This document shows, piece by piece, positions 1-7,774 of a stretch of 35,654 bases of DNA. Source of the DNA: Candidatus Desulfobacula maris (GTDB lineage Bacteria; Desulfobacterota; Desulfobacteria; Desulfobacterales; Desulfobacteraceae); NCBI GenBank assembly GCA_014383445.1, contig JACNHV010000223.1, positions 1 through 35,654 on the forward strand. The letters run 5' to 3'. Within the stretch, counting starts at the first letter, position 1. Each line of letters begins with the position of its first letter. The notes under the pieces are model-generated. The model saw only the letters and a list, made by a program, of their open reading frames with translations, was not told the origin of the DNA and made no database searches. Both the position numbers and the translations under genes were made by a program.

Positions 1-14
1 AGGAGGTGATTATT

Positions 15-1511
15 ATGATCAGAGGACTTCAACCCGGTATCAGTACTATGGATGGCTGGGGGTTGAGCATGTTCACCAATGATGAATTGACCGAAATTCA
101 TCTGGCCACCTTAGACGTGCTGCAAAATTATGGTGTCGGAGTTTATTGTGACGAGGCCATGGATATTTTTGAAAGCAGCGGGGCTTATGTGGACCGTGAA
201 AAAAAACATGTTCGCATCCCTCCACACCTGGTGGAAGATGCCATTAGATCTGCTCCCAGCACCATTCTGATGGCTGGGCGAACCCCAAAATATGATGTAA
301 CGCTTCAGGGAGGCAGGATCGGATACACCTGCTTTGGCGCAGGAGTCATGGTCGTGGATCCCTTTACCGGTGAGCACCGGGAATCCAACAAAATAGATGT
401 CGGCCATACCGCTTTGGTATGTGATGCCATGGATAATGTGGATATATACTCCAGTGCAGTGGTTGCCAGGGATATCGAGCGGGCTACCGATTTAAATGAA
501 GCCGAAGCGTTTTTAAGCAACACGCTCAAGCACTGCCACCATATTGATTTGACTGGCGGTGAAGGAGCAAAAAAGTTTTTTGAAATGGCTGCTGCCATTG
601 TTGGTGGAAAAGACGAGTTAAGGAGACGGCCCCTGGTTTCTGCTCTGGTGTGTCCAACCAGTCCGTTGGAGCTGCACACGCATACCGCAGAAATCATCAT
701 TGAGTGTGCCAAGGCAGGCATTCCGGTGAACGTTCTTTCCATGGCCATGTCCGGGGCTTCTGCCCCTGTCACCATTGCTGGAACTTTGGTAACCCACAAT
801 GCAGAAGTGTTGTCCGGAATTGTTCTGGCCCAGTTGACTGCTAAAGGAGCTCCGGTTATTTACGGCAGCTCCACTACAACTTTTGATTTAACCTATGCCA
901 CCGCTCCGGTCGGTGCACCGGAACTTGGAATGATCAGTGCCGGCGTTGTGGCGTTGGCACGCAAGTATATGTTGCCCAGTTATGTGGCGGGTACATAGGC
1001 TGACAGCAAAATTTCCGATTGCCAGGCAGGACATGAGAAGACTATAACTTCTCTGTTGCCGGCATTGGCGGGCGCAAATATCATTTACGGGATGGGTATG
1101 TTGGAGTTAGGTGTGACTTTCAGCTTTGCCCAGCTTGTTATCGACAATGAAATTGCCCGGATGTGTAAAAGAGTGGCTATGGGAGTACCAATCAATGATG
1201 AGACTTTGGCGGTTGAACTCATAAAGGAAGTTGGGTCCGGAAAAGATTTTCTGGCTAAGAAACATACCCGGCAGTTTATGGGACAGGAACAGTCCAAGGT
1301 AAAATTGATCGACCGGAGAATGAGAGGTGCCTGGCAAAAACGTGGCGGCAAAGATATGGCCGAGGCGGCTGCAGACGAAGCTCGCTACATTTTGGAAACA
1401 CATAAACCAGAACCACTTTCAAAAGAAGTTTTGTCAAAATTGCGCTCCATAGTTGAAGAACAGGAGGCTTTGGAAGCGGAACAAGCCGCAAAAGCCGAAA
1501 GAGAAGGATAA
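15..1511 (+). CDS. mttB: Trimethylamine:corrinoid methyltransferase MttB, pyrrolysine-containing (UAG read through)
   Basis: Transfers a methyl group from trimethylamine to the Co(I) corrinoid of its partner protein. The reading frame is interrupted once, by TAG at 996-998, and continues in the same frame to TAA at 1509-1511. Residues on both sides of the TAG belong to one MttB-family protein: upstream ends PSYVAGT, downstream begins ADSKISDCQAGHEK, and the C-terminal half follows without a gap. Read through, the protein is 498 residues with Pyl at 328; from memory, Methanosarcina MttB is about 495 residues with Pyl near 334. ATG 15 is chosen because AGGAGG at 1-6 sits 8 nt upstream; the GTG at 6 overlaps that ribosome site. 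The promoter lies left of the window. The Liv-type importer genes follow after a 318-nt gap. The alternative, a nonsense mutation, is unlikely given pylT, pylSn and pylB in the same window. Confidence 0.95.
996..998 (+). other. In-frame UAG decoded as pyrrolysine in mttB
   Basis: TAG in the mttB frame, between the Thr codon at 993 and the Ala codon at 999. It lies where MttB-family enzymes carry the Pyl that binds and activates the amine. The frame after it has no stop for 170 codons. Position and context are seen; decoding as Pyl is inferred from the family and from the tRNA-Pyl gene at 24724-24796. Confidence 0.93.
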
Positions 1512-1557
1512 ATCAGCCAGGTAACGTATAATATGTATTAGATACAGACGAAGAGTG

Positions 1558-1705
1558 TCGATGATACTTCTAATCGGGTATTTTGATGGAGACGGAATTT
1601 GGTAAAGAACACGGAGAGATTTCCGACCAAGGAGGCCGGTGAAACTACCCGACACTATTTACAGGATTCACACACCCTCTCCTTTCAGGCTGGGTGTATC
1701 ATCGA
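1558..1705 (+). promoter_or_regulatory. Candidate structured RNA element between mttB and the binding-protein gene
   Basis: Several complementary segments nest here. TCGATGATAC (1558-1567) pairs with GTATCATCGA (1696-1705). TCGGGTA (1574-1580) pairs with TACCCGA (1646-1652), extended by further pairs inward. Inside these, CGGAA (1593-1597) can pair with TTCCG (1621-1625) and TTGGT (1599-1603) with ACCAA (1626-1630), which are interleaved like a pseudoknot. ACACCC (1672-1677) can instead pair with GGGTGT (1692-1697), which competes with the outer helix. No riboswitch consensus I know matches. The rest of the gap (1512-1557, 1706-1754) shows no gene. Confidence 0.35.
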
Positions 1706-1754
1706 TCAACTTGAAGCAACAAGATAGTTAATTGAATTTTTCATTATTGGGAGC

Positions 1755-1789
1755 GCTTGAATGGAATCCAATCGGGTTTCCATTCAAGC
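1755..1789 (+). promoter_or_regulatory. Perfect 12-bp hairpin in the leader of the first binding-protein gene
   Basis: GCTTGAATGGAA at 1755-1766 is followed by an 11-nt loop and its exact reverse complement at 1778-1789. No T-run follows, so it does not look like an intrinsic terminator. It ends about 40 nt before ATG 1830. It may stabilise the downstream mRNA, act as a processing site, or bind a regulator. Confidence 0.5.
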
Positions 1790-1829
1790 CCCTAAACTAT
1801 ACGGAATGCTGTAAAAAAGAGGGGGTCCA

Positions 1830-3098
1830 ATGAAGATTACACGAAGAGATTTCTTGAAAAAAACGGCAACGGGTGTGGTACTTGCCGGTGTCGCAACAGG
1901 ATTACCCGTTAATGTATTCGCAAATGAAAAGACCGTCAAGATTGGCATGAATATCCCAATGACGGGTGATTATGCGCCATGGGGCCTGCCAGGCCTTTAC
2001 GGGTGTGAAATCATTGCCGATGACATCAATGCTGCCGGTGGTGTCAAGATCGGCAATACTAACTACAAAATTGAAATGGTATCATTTGACCATGCCTATG
2101 ATACTGAAAAGACGATTCAGGGGTATAAAAAACTGGTTCTTGAAGATGATGTTAAGATGGTCATGATGCTAGGGGGGTCGACTGTTTCGTCTATACTGCC
2201 CTGGGCACAGCGAAAGAAGATGCTGACAACAACCTTGTTACCCAGTGATATCACCCCCAAGTCAGAATACGTGATCGCAACCTGCGAAAGCCACCCGCTC
2301 TACAATGTAACGGGTGTCGAATGGCTGGCTGAAAATTTTCCTGAGGCGAAAACCGCGGTCATCGTAACCAATAACGATGTAGAATGGGGTCTGCAATCCG
2401 CCTCTACCTATAAAGCAGCTTTTGAAGTGGCGGGTATTAAAGTGGTTGATGTCAATCTGCACGGGTTTGATGTCACTGATTTTGCGCCCATCGTAAGCTC
2501 GGTACTGGCCAAAAAACCGGACATCTTCTGCATGGCCACCAGCTTTTACACGACACCATTGATGGAACAACTTTACCATCAGGGTTATAAAGGTAAGATC
2601 ATTTCCTGCACACTGGATTACTATAATGAAATCATCGCCAAGACCAGCAAGGAATTTGTTAACGGAACGATTTTCCAATTCCCTGATTTTGATGATCCGG
2701 CACTTTTGCAAGAGGGAATTCACTTTCCGGATCCCAATGGTTTCGATGCTAAGTTCAGAAAAAATCATCCCAATGACTGGTCTGCTGTTGCCTGGGAATA
2801 TCCTGCGATTCTGCTGAACTGGATCGAAGGTGCCAAAGCAGCCGGCAGTGTCGAGCCCACTGAGGTTTTGAAAGCCTTGAAATCCAACAAAAAACCCAAT
2901 TTTGTATTTGGCGGCGGTCGCTGGTGGGGTAGCGAACTCTGGGGTCTTGACAATGCCATTGTGGGTCGCTGGCCCGTGGTTGTCATTGAAGACGGCAAGG
3001 CTCGCATCAAGGAATTCAGAAGTCTTACCGACTGGCTTGATAAGAACAATGATATCCTTAAAAAGAACATGAAAGCACTCGGCCTTCGTACGGTCTGA
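1830..3098 (+). CDS. Liv-type ABC transporter substrate-binding protein, Tat-exported
   Basis: Periplasmic binding protein of the branched-chain amino acid (type I, receptor-ligand-like) family, 422 residues. The N-terminus has a twin-arginine signal: TRRDFLKK at residues 4-11, a hydrophobic stretch, and a likely cleavage after VFA at residue 31. Mature residues start KTVKIGMNIPMTGDY, typical of the family. GAGGGGG lies just upstream of ATG 1830. The four other subunits of the importer follow on the same strand. It resembles the second binding protein at 14957, including the shared WGLPGL segment near the ligand-contacting N-terminal lobe. The ligand cannot be read from the sequence; a methylated amine or a betaine-like precursor is inferred from the position between mttB and mtbB. 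Tat export suggests folding before secretion. Confidence 0.88.
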   Translation: MKITRRDFLKKTATGVVLAGVATGLPVNVFANEKTVKIGMNIPMTGDYAPWGLPGLYGCEIIADDINAAGGVKIGNTNYKIEMVSFDHAYDTEKTIQGYKKLVLEDDVKMVMMLGGSTVSSILPWAQRKKMLTTTLLPSDITPKSEYVIATCESHPLYNVTGVEWLAENFPEAKTAVIVTNNDVEWGLQSASTYKAAFEVAGIKVVDVNLHGFDVTDFAPIVSSVLAKKPDIFCMATSFYTTPLMEQLYHQGYKGKIISCTLDYYNEIIAKTSKEFVNGTIFQFPDFDDPALLQEGIHFPDPNGFDAKFRKNHPNDWSAVAWEYPAILLNWIEGAKAAGSVEPTEVLKALKSNKKPNFVFGGGRWWGSELWGLDNAIVGRWPVVVIEDGKARIKEFRSLTDWLDKNNDILKKNMKALGLRTV

Positions 3099-3122
3099 TT
3101 AGTCAGTTCCGGATAATAATCG

Positions 3123-3147
3123 GAGAAGGAGCAAACGGCTCCTTCTC
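3123..3147 (+). terminator. Hairpin between binding-protein and permease genes (attenuator or mRNA stabiliser)
   Basis: GAGAAGGAGC (3123-3132) and its exact complement GCTCCTTCTC (3138-3147) enclose a 5-nt loop and are followed by TTCTT. It lies 25 nt after the binding-protein stop. Hairpins here usually let the binding protein be made in excess over the permease. A similar element follows the second binding-protein gene. Confidence 0.5.
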
Positions 3148-3191
3148 TTCTTAGACTTGATGCAAAACATCTATAAGAATTGAGGTGTTAC

Positions 3192-4061
3192 ATGGAGCTG
3201 ATTCTCCAATCTATAGTCAATGGCCTGATTCAAGGCGGCTTTTTTGCCTTGTTTGCCGTGGGACTGGTGCTTATCTTCGGCGTCATGGGGGTTGTGAACT
3301 TTGCCCATGGAGAGCTGGTGATGGTTGGTGCCTACACGGTTTGGGTTTTACACGCACAAAACGGTGTTCCCTTTATACCTGTTGTCATGATCGCAATCAT
3401 TGTTGTGACTGCGATTGGTTTACTGATGGAGCGTTTCCTGTTTAGACCCACCTGCAACGATCCATTGGCAGGTCTGATATGTTCCATAGGGATATTGTTC
3501 ATCCTACAGGTTCTTGCAACCGTAGTGGGTGGTGACGGCCCCTCAAAGCAGGTTCCGCCGCCATACCACGGTACGTTGGTTCTATTTGATTTTTTGCATG
3601 TTCCCTATCAAAGAGTGTTCAGTTTTTTCATATCTGCTGCCGGGTTGGGGACGCTCTGGTATTTCCTTACCCGGACCAAATTTGGCTGGGCGCTCAGAGC
3701 TGTTGCCCAGGATCGTGAGGCCTCGGCCTTACAAGGGATAAATATTAACCGCATCTCCATGATTGCTATTGGTGTCGGCGCAGCGCTTGCCGGTCTTGCC
3801 GGTGCATTAATGGCACCCTTGGCCAATATCAATCCGCATATGGGTCATAACGTCATCATAACGGCGTTTATTGTGACCATTGTGGGGGGCGTAGGCAGTT
3901 TGTCGGGTGCTGTTATGGCAGCAGTGATATACGCAATGTTCCATACATTTATTACTGTCTATTTCGGTGGTGTCATCGCAACAATCTGTGGGTTGCTATT
4001 GATGGTGGTTGTTCTGATTATCAAGCCCACTGGAATCATGGGCGTAAAGGTGAGTGAATAA
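3192..4061 (+). CDS. Liv-type ABC transporter permease, LivH family
   Basis: Integral membrane permease of the branched-chain amino acid uptake family, about 289 residues and strongly hydrophobic throughout, the usual LivH length. The N-terminal stretch IVNGLIQGGFFALFAVGLVL and the later GVVNFAHGE segment are LivH hallmarks; NPHMGHN lies near the C-terminal half. ATG 3192 is chosen over the TTG at 3180 because GAGG at 3182-3185 is spaced 6 nt from it. It should pair with the LivM-like protein at 4066 to form the channel. The end nearly abuts the next gene, so the two are translationally linked. Confidence 0.88.
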   Translation: MELILQSIVNGLIQGGFFALFAVGLVLIFGVMGVVNFAHGELVMVGAYTVWVLHAQNGVPFIPVVMIAIIVVTAIGLLMERFLFRPTCNDPLAGLICSIGILFILQVLATVVGGDGPSKQVPPPYHGTLVLFDFLHVPYQRVFSFFISAAGLGTLWYFLTRTKFGWALRAVAQDREASALQGININRISMIAIGVGAALAGLAGALMAPLANINPHMGHNVIITAFIVTIVGGVGSLSGAVMAAVIYAMFHTFITVYFGGVIATICGLLLMVVVLIIKPTGIMGVKVSE

Positions 4062-4065
4062 CAAG

Positions 4066-5040
4066 ATGAAAATCATTATAAGACTACGAAAAATAATTGC
4101 TCTCATTATTCTCCTTGCAGGCCTCATTGTTCTCCCACACTATCTGGAATTTCACTATCAGGATTTGTTGATTTTTCTGATCGTGAACGTGCTGGTTGTA
4201 GCCAGTTACAGAATTGTGACCTTAACAGGTGAATGGTCGCTGATACATGCGGTAATGATGGGTGTGGGTGCCTATACGGCAGCCCTGCTGTTCAAAAATT
4301 ATAATGCGGCTATGTGGTTTACCTTGCCGCTGGCTGGTGGCGCGGCAGCATTAACCGCTGCATTATTGTCTTTTCCTTTATTCAGGATGACACAATTTTA
4401 TTTTCTGATCGGGTCCTTTGCCGCGGGGGAGGCCATTCGCCTGACCTGGATGCAATTCATTTTCCCCTTTGGCGGTTCCGGTGGCCTAAGCGGTATCGAG
4501 CCACCCATAATCGGCAGTATCGATTTCATGGACCCGATTCCCTATTACTACCTGGCTCTGGGTGTCGTTCTAATCTGTCTTTTTATCCTCTATCGGATTG
4601 AAAATTCCAAAATTGGTATGACGCTGCATGCGATACACTGGAAGGCACCCCTGGCTGAGTCGGTGGGTGTTGATACCTGGCGCTACCGGGCACTGGCTTT
4701 TATTATCGGTTCTTTTTTTGTTGGTATTGCCGGTGCCCTTAAAATTCACTATTTAGGCACCATTACTCCCAATCAATTTGGTATCGGGTTTATGGTGTTT
4801 ATCCTGATATGGGTAATCGTGGGCGGCTATAAAACGATATATGGACCGCTTATCGGTGTTGTCGTGTTAACCATATTTGATGAATCTGTCCGGGGGTTTG
4901 GTGAGCTTAGACCGGCAATTTATGGCGGAGTGTTAATCATTTCCATTCTTTTTTTACCTTTAGGTCTGGAAAGTATTTACCCCAAAATTCTTACCTGGTG
5001 TGGAATTGGCAGCAATTCCAGCGACGGGCCGCCGCCTTAA
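4066..5040 (+). CDS. Liv-type ABC transporter permease, LivM family
   Basis: Second membrane subunit, about 324 residues, with repeated hydrophobic segments and the LivM-type segments SYRIVTLTGEWSL, GAYTAALL and FFVGIAGALKIHYLG. ATG 4066 is 4 nt after the livH stop; a GTG at 4054 that overlaps livH is an alternative start adding four residues. A purine-rich site, AAAGGTGAG at 4047-4055, precedes it. Followed after 88 nt by the ATPase genes. The substrate is unknown; see the binding protein at 1830. Confidence 0.87.
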   Translation: MKIIIRLRKIIALIILLAGLIVLPHYLEFHYQDLLIFLIVNVLVVASYRIVTLTGEWSLIHAVMMGVGAYTAALLFKNYNAAMWFTLPLAGGAAALTAALLSFPLFRMTQFYFLIGSFAAGEAIRLTWMQFIFPFGGSGGLSGIEPPIIGSIDFMDPIPYYYLALGVVLICLFILYRIENSKIGMTLHAIHWKAPLAESVGVDTWRYRALAFIIGSFFVGIAGALKIHYLGTITPNQFGIGFMVFILIWVIVGGYKTIYGPLIGVVVLTIFDESVRGFGELRPAIYGGVLIISILFLPLGLESIYPKILTWCGIGSNSSDGPPP

Positions 5041-5128
5041 CAAATTCATGAGGGTTGATATCAGGCGTGAAGAATGTACATTTTCACAATTACCATGGCA
5101 AATCATTTAAGTTTAAAGCGAGACTTTC

Positions 5129-5884
5129 GTGTCAATATTAGAAGTTAGAAAACTAACAAAACAGTTTGGCGGGTTGACAGCACTGAATAACATCAGTTTT
5201 AAGGTTAAAGAAGGTGAGATTCACGGCTTGATCGGGCCCAATGGTGCCGGCAAGAGCACCGTGTTCAAAAATATTGCCGGTTTCTACACACCCACAAAAG
5301 GTGAGATTGTTTATCAGGGAAAAAAAATTTCCGGTAACCAACCCCACATCATCGCTAAAATGGGCATTGTCCGTACTTTTCAGGAAACAACCCTATTTCA
5401 GGAAATGACTGTGTTTGAAAATGTGCTGATGGGCAGCCTTGCCAAATCAGACATCAATTTATTTTCTGCCATTTTGGGTCTGGACAAACAGCAGCAGAAG
5501 GCCGCCAGGGAAAAAGTACTGGAAGTGCTTGAATTTATGGGCTTAACTGATCGTAAAAATCAGCTTGCCTCTGAACTGCCTTTGGGATCTCAGCGTACCT
5601 TGGCCATCTCCATTGCATTGGCATCGGAACCTAAGCTGATGCTGATGGATGAGCCTTTTGCGGGTATGAACATGGAAGAAACAAATCATATGATGGACCT
5701 GACCCGAAAAGTACAGGAATCAGGGATTACGATTGTGCTTGTGGAACATGATATGAAAGCGGTTATGGGGTTATGCCATTTTTTAACCGTGTTGAATTTT
5801 GGACACTTACTAGCAGAAGGGACACCAGAAGAAATACGGCATAACGAACAGGTGATTGAAGCTTATCTGGGTGGAGCAAAATAA
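5129..5884 (+). CDS. Liv-type ABC transporter ATPase, LivG family
   Basis: Cytoplasmic ATPase, 251 residues. Walker A is GPNGAGKST near residue 36, Walker B is LMLMDEP near residue 170, and the H-loop lies in VLVEHDMKAV. The signature is LPLGSQRTLAIS rather than the LSGGQ form, a departure typical of LivG proteins. C-terminal EAYLGG is characteristic of LivG/LivF. Start is GTG 5129, with only a weak ribosome site (AAAGCGAGA). The livF stop-start spacing downstream is 3 nt, so both ATPases are co-translated. Confidence 0.88.
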   Translation: MSILEVRKLTKQFGGLTALNNISFKVKEGEIHGLIGPNGAGKSTVFKNIAGFYTPTKGEIVYQGKKISGNQPHIIAKMGIVRTFQETTLFQEMTVFENVLMGSLAKSDINLFSAILGLDKQQQKAAREKVLEVLEFMGLTDRKNQLASELPLGSQRTLAISIALASEPKLMLMDEPFAGMNMEETNHMMDLTRKVQESGITIVLVEHDMKAVMGLCHFLTVLNFGHLLAEGTPEEIRHNEQVIEAYLGGAK

Positions 5885-5887
5885 ATT

Positions 5888-6595
5888 ATGTTGTTAGAAA
5901 TTAAAGATATGCATGTTCATTATGGTAATGTGGCAGCACTTAAAGGGATTTCCATAGAAGTTGGGGAAGGCGATTTTGTGACCCTGATTGGTTCGAACGG
6001 CGCAGGGAAAAGCACGACATTACGCGCCATATCAGGCCTGGATCACCCGAGTGCCGGTGTAATTGTCTTCGATGGCAAACGGATCGAACAAATGTCTCCC
6101 GACAAGATCCTGAAACTGGGCATTGCTCATGTGCCGGAAGGGCGGCGGGTATTCAAGGATTTATCCGTGAAGGAAAACCTGCTTCTCGGCGCATTCGTCC
6201 GGAATGATGAAGAAGAGATTAAAAAAGATCTGGAAGCCATATTTCTACATTTTCCTATTTTGCAGGGACGTAAGAATCAATCCGCCAGAACCATGAGTGG
6301 TGGCGAGCAACAAATGATCGCCATCGGTCGTGCTCTGATGTCCCGGCCAAAACTGCTTTTGTTGGATGAACCCTCACTGGGGTTGGCACCGGTCATCGTG
6401 CAGGAAATTTCACGCATCCTTGTTGATATTAACAAGCAGGGAGTTTCCATTGTTCTGGTGGAACAAAATGCTGAACTCGCGCTGGAACTGGCACAGCACG
6501 GATATGTACTGGAAACAGGTACCATTGCTTTGGACGGTGAAGCCAAAAGCCTTATGGACAACGATCATGTGCGTAAGGCATACCTCGGTATATAA
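5888..6595 (+). CDS. Liv-type ABC transporter ATPase, LivF family
   Basis: Second ATPase, 235 residues. Walker A is GSNGAGKST, the signature is TMSGGEQQMIAIGRAL, Walker B is LLLLDEPSLGLAP, and the H-loop region is VLVEQNAELAL. All are canonical for LivF. Start ATG 5888 is 3 nt after the livG stop, using GGTGGAG inside the end of livG. It closes the first importer set; the UroD-family methyltransferase gene follows 58 nt on with its own strong ribosome site. Confidence 0.88.
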   Translation: MLLEIKDMHVHYGNVAALKGISIEVGEGDFVTLIGSNGAGKSTTLRAISGLDHPSAGVIVFDGKRIEQMSPDKILKLGIAHVPEGRRVFKDLSVKENLLLGAFVRNDEEEIKKDLEAIFLHFPILQGRKNQSARTMSGGEQQMIAIGRALMSRPKLLLLDEPSLGLAPVIVQEISRILVDINKQGVSIVLVEQNAELALELAQHGYVLETGTIALDGEAKSLMDNDHVRKAYLGI

Positions 6596-6606
6596 TCTCA
6601 ATGAGT

Positions 6607-6629
6607 ATAAGAAATTTAAGACAAACTAA
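6607..6629 (+). repeat. Copy A of a 23-nt leader motif shared with 14839-14861
   Basis: The 23 nt here match those at 14839-14861 with one difference (G versus A at the 14th position). Each copy lies shortly before a strong GAGGAGG or AAGGAGGTG site. Copy A precedes the UroD-family methyltransferase gene, copy B precedes the second binding-protein gene. Confidence 0.6.
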
Positions 6630-6653
6630 ATAGAATGAGGAGGGAATTATCAA

Positions 6654-7667
6654 ATGAATTCAAAAGAACGCGTGATGGCGGTAATAAATCATCAAAAGCC
6701 TGACCGAATGCCTTGCTTTGGGGCCAATTGTATGGTGACTTACGAGCAAATGGAGGCGGCTCAGGCCTTCTGGCCAAAAGGGCATGAAGACGGAGAAACT
6801 ATGGCCAGACTGGCACTTGCTTCTCATACCGTCCTTGGGTTTGATGCGGTAAGAGTTCCTTTTTGCCAAACGTTTGAAGCACGCGCTTTAGGCATTAAGA
6901 TAAAACCGGGAAAACTTCCGGGCAACATGGAAGGAATCCCAGGAATCGATCATCCGCCCCTTTACAAGCTTGATGACACACCCGTATTCCCGGATGACTT
7001 TCTTTCCCGGGGTTTTATTCCGGAGCTGCTCAAAGCCGTTCGTATTTTAAAAAAGGAACTGGGCGATGAGGTGCCGGTGATTGCCGGGATTATAGGTCCT
7101 TTTACACTTGCAGGGTCTCTCATTGATACGGTTCCCCTTCTTAAGGCAACCTTTAAGGCGCCCGATAAAATACGACCTTGGCTGGAAATAGGGGAAAAGG
7201 CCGGTACTGCTTTGGCAAAAGCACTCATTGATGCCGGGGCAGATATTATTTGCTGTGAAGATATGACGGCCTCGCCGGAACTGATTGCTCCTAAAACCTA
7301 CAAAGAGTTAGAGCTTGAATTTCAGACCAAACAATTTGATGCCATCTCTGTTCCAACGATCCTGCACATTTGTGGCAAGGTCGATCCTATTGTGGAATGG
7401 ATGGCGCAAACCGGGCCGAATATTCTAAGCCTGGACACTAAAACAAAGCCCCATATTGTCAGGGAAAAATGCGGGCCGGATGTTGTTCTGTTGGGTGGAG
7501 TAGATGTGGCTACTACTCTTTTTTTGCATGGGCCTGATGAGGTTAAACGGGAAGCAGAAGAGGCTATTGCCGATGGGATTCAGATCCTGGCACCGGGCTG
7601 TGCAGTAGGACCGGGTACACCTACGGAGAACCTTTTGGCTATGCTGCAAGTGGCCAAGGGGCATTAA
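6654..7667 (+). CDS. UroD-family methylcobamide methyltransferase (MtbA/MtaA/CmuA-like)
   Basis: 337-residue member of the uroporphyrinogen-decarboxylase fold family that includes methylcorrinoid:coenzyme M methyltransferases. The zinc-binding set seen in MtbA/MtaA is present: H238 and C240 in LHICGKVD and C316 in PGCAVGPG. It begins NSKERVMAVINHQKPDRMPC, the usual N-terminus. GAGGAGGG at 6637-6643 places the start at ATG 6654. Next to ramA, the corrinoid protein and mtbB, it is the likely second methyltransferase, taking the methyl group from the corrinoid protein. The acceptor is uncertain because sulfate reducers are not known to use coenzyme M in this role. It could be a thiol or tetrahydrofolate, or the enzyme may demethylate another substrate. 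A paralogue with zinc residues at almost the same positions lies at 28733-29782. Confidence 0.85.
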   Translation: MNSKERVMAVINHQKPDRMPCFGANCMVTYEQMEAAQAFWPKGHEDGETMARLALASHTVLGFDAVRVPFCQTFEARALGIKIKPGKLPGNMEGIPGIDHPPLYKLDDTPVFPDDFLSRGFIPELLKAVRILKKELGDEVPVIAGIIGPFTLAGSLIDTVPLLKATFKAPDKIRPWLEIGEKAGTALAKALIDAGADIICCEDMTASPELIAPKTYKELELEFQTKQFDAISVPTILHICGKVDPIVEWMAQTGPNILSLDTKTKPHIVREKCGPDVVLLGGVDVATTLFLHGPDEVKREAEEAIADGIQILAPGCAVGPGTPTENLLAMLQVAKGH

Positions 7668-7774
7668 TCGATCTTTGGTCATTAATTCTAAAACAAGATT
7701 TGAAAAATTGATATCATAAAAAGTTTGAAATCGAATAGTAAAAATAACGATAGCTGAAAGGAGATTCAAAGAAT

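Noticed and set aside
1056-1511. Separate gene starting at TTG 1056
   Set aside because: It is the C-terminal part of mttB after the Pyl codon; codons 999-1055 between are also coding and conserved in style.
1558-1705. Cobalamin riboswitch
   Set aside because: Context is tempting and a GGCCGGTGAAA stretch recalls it, but the GCCACTG box and the rest of the consensus are missing.
1639-1731. Short ORF of 30 codons with GTG start after AAGGAGG
   Set aside because: Ribosome site only 3 nt away, no recognisable family, and it overlaps the structured element.
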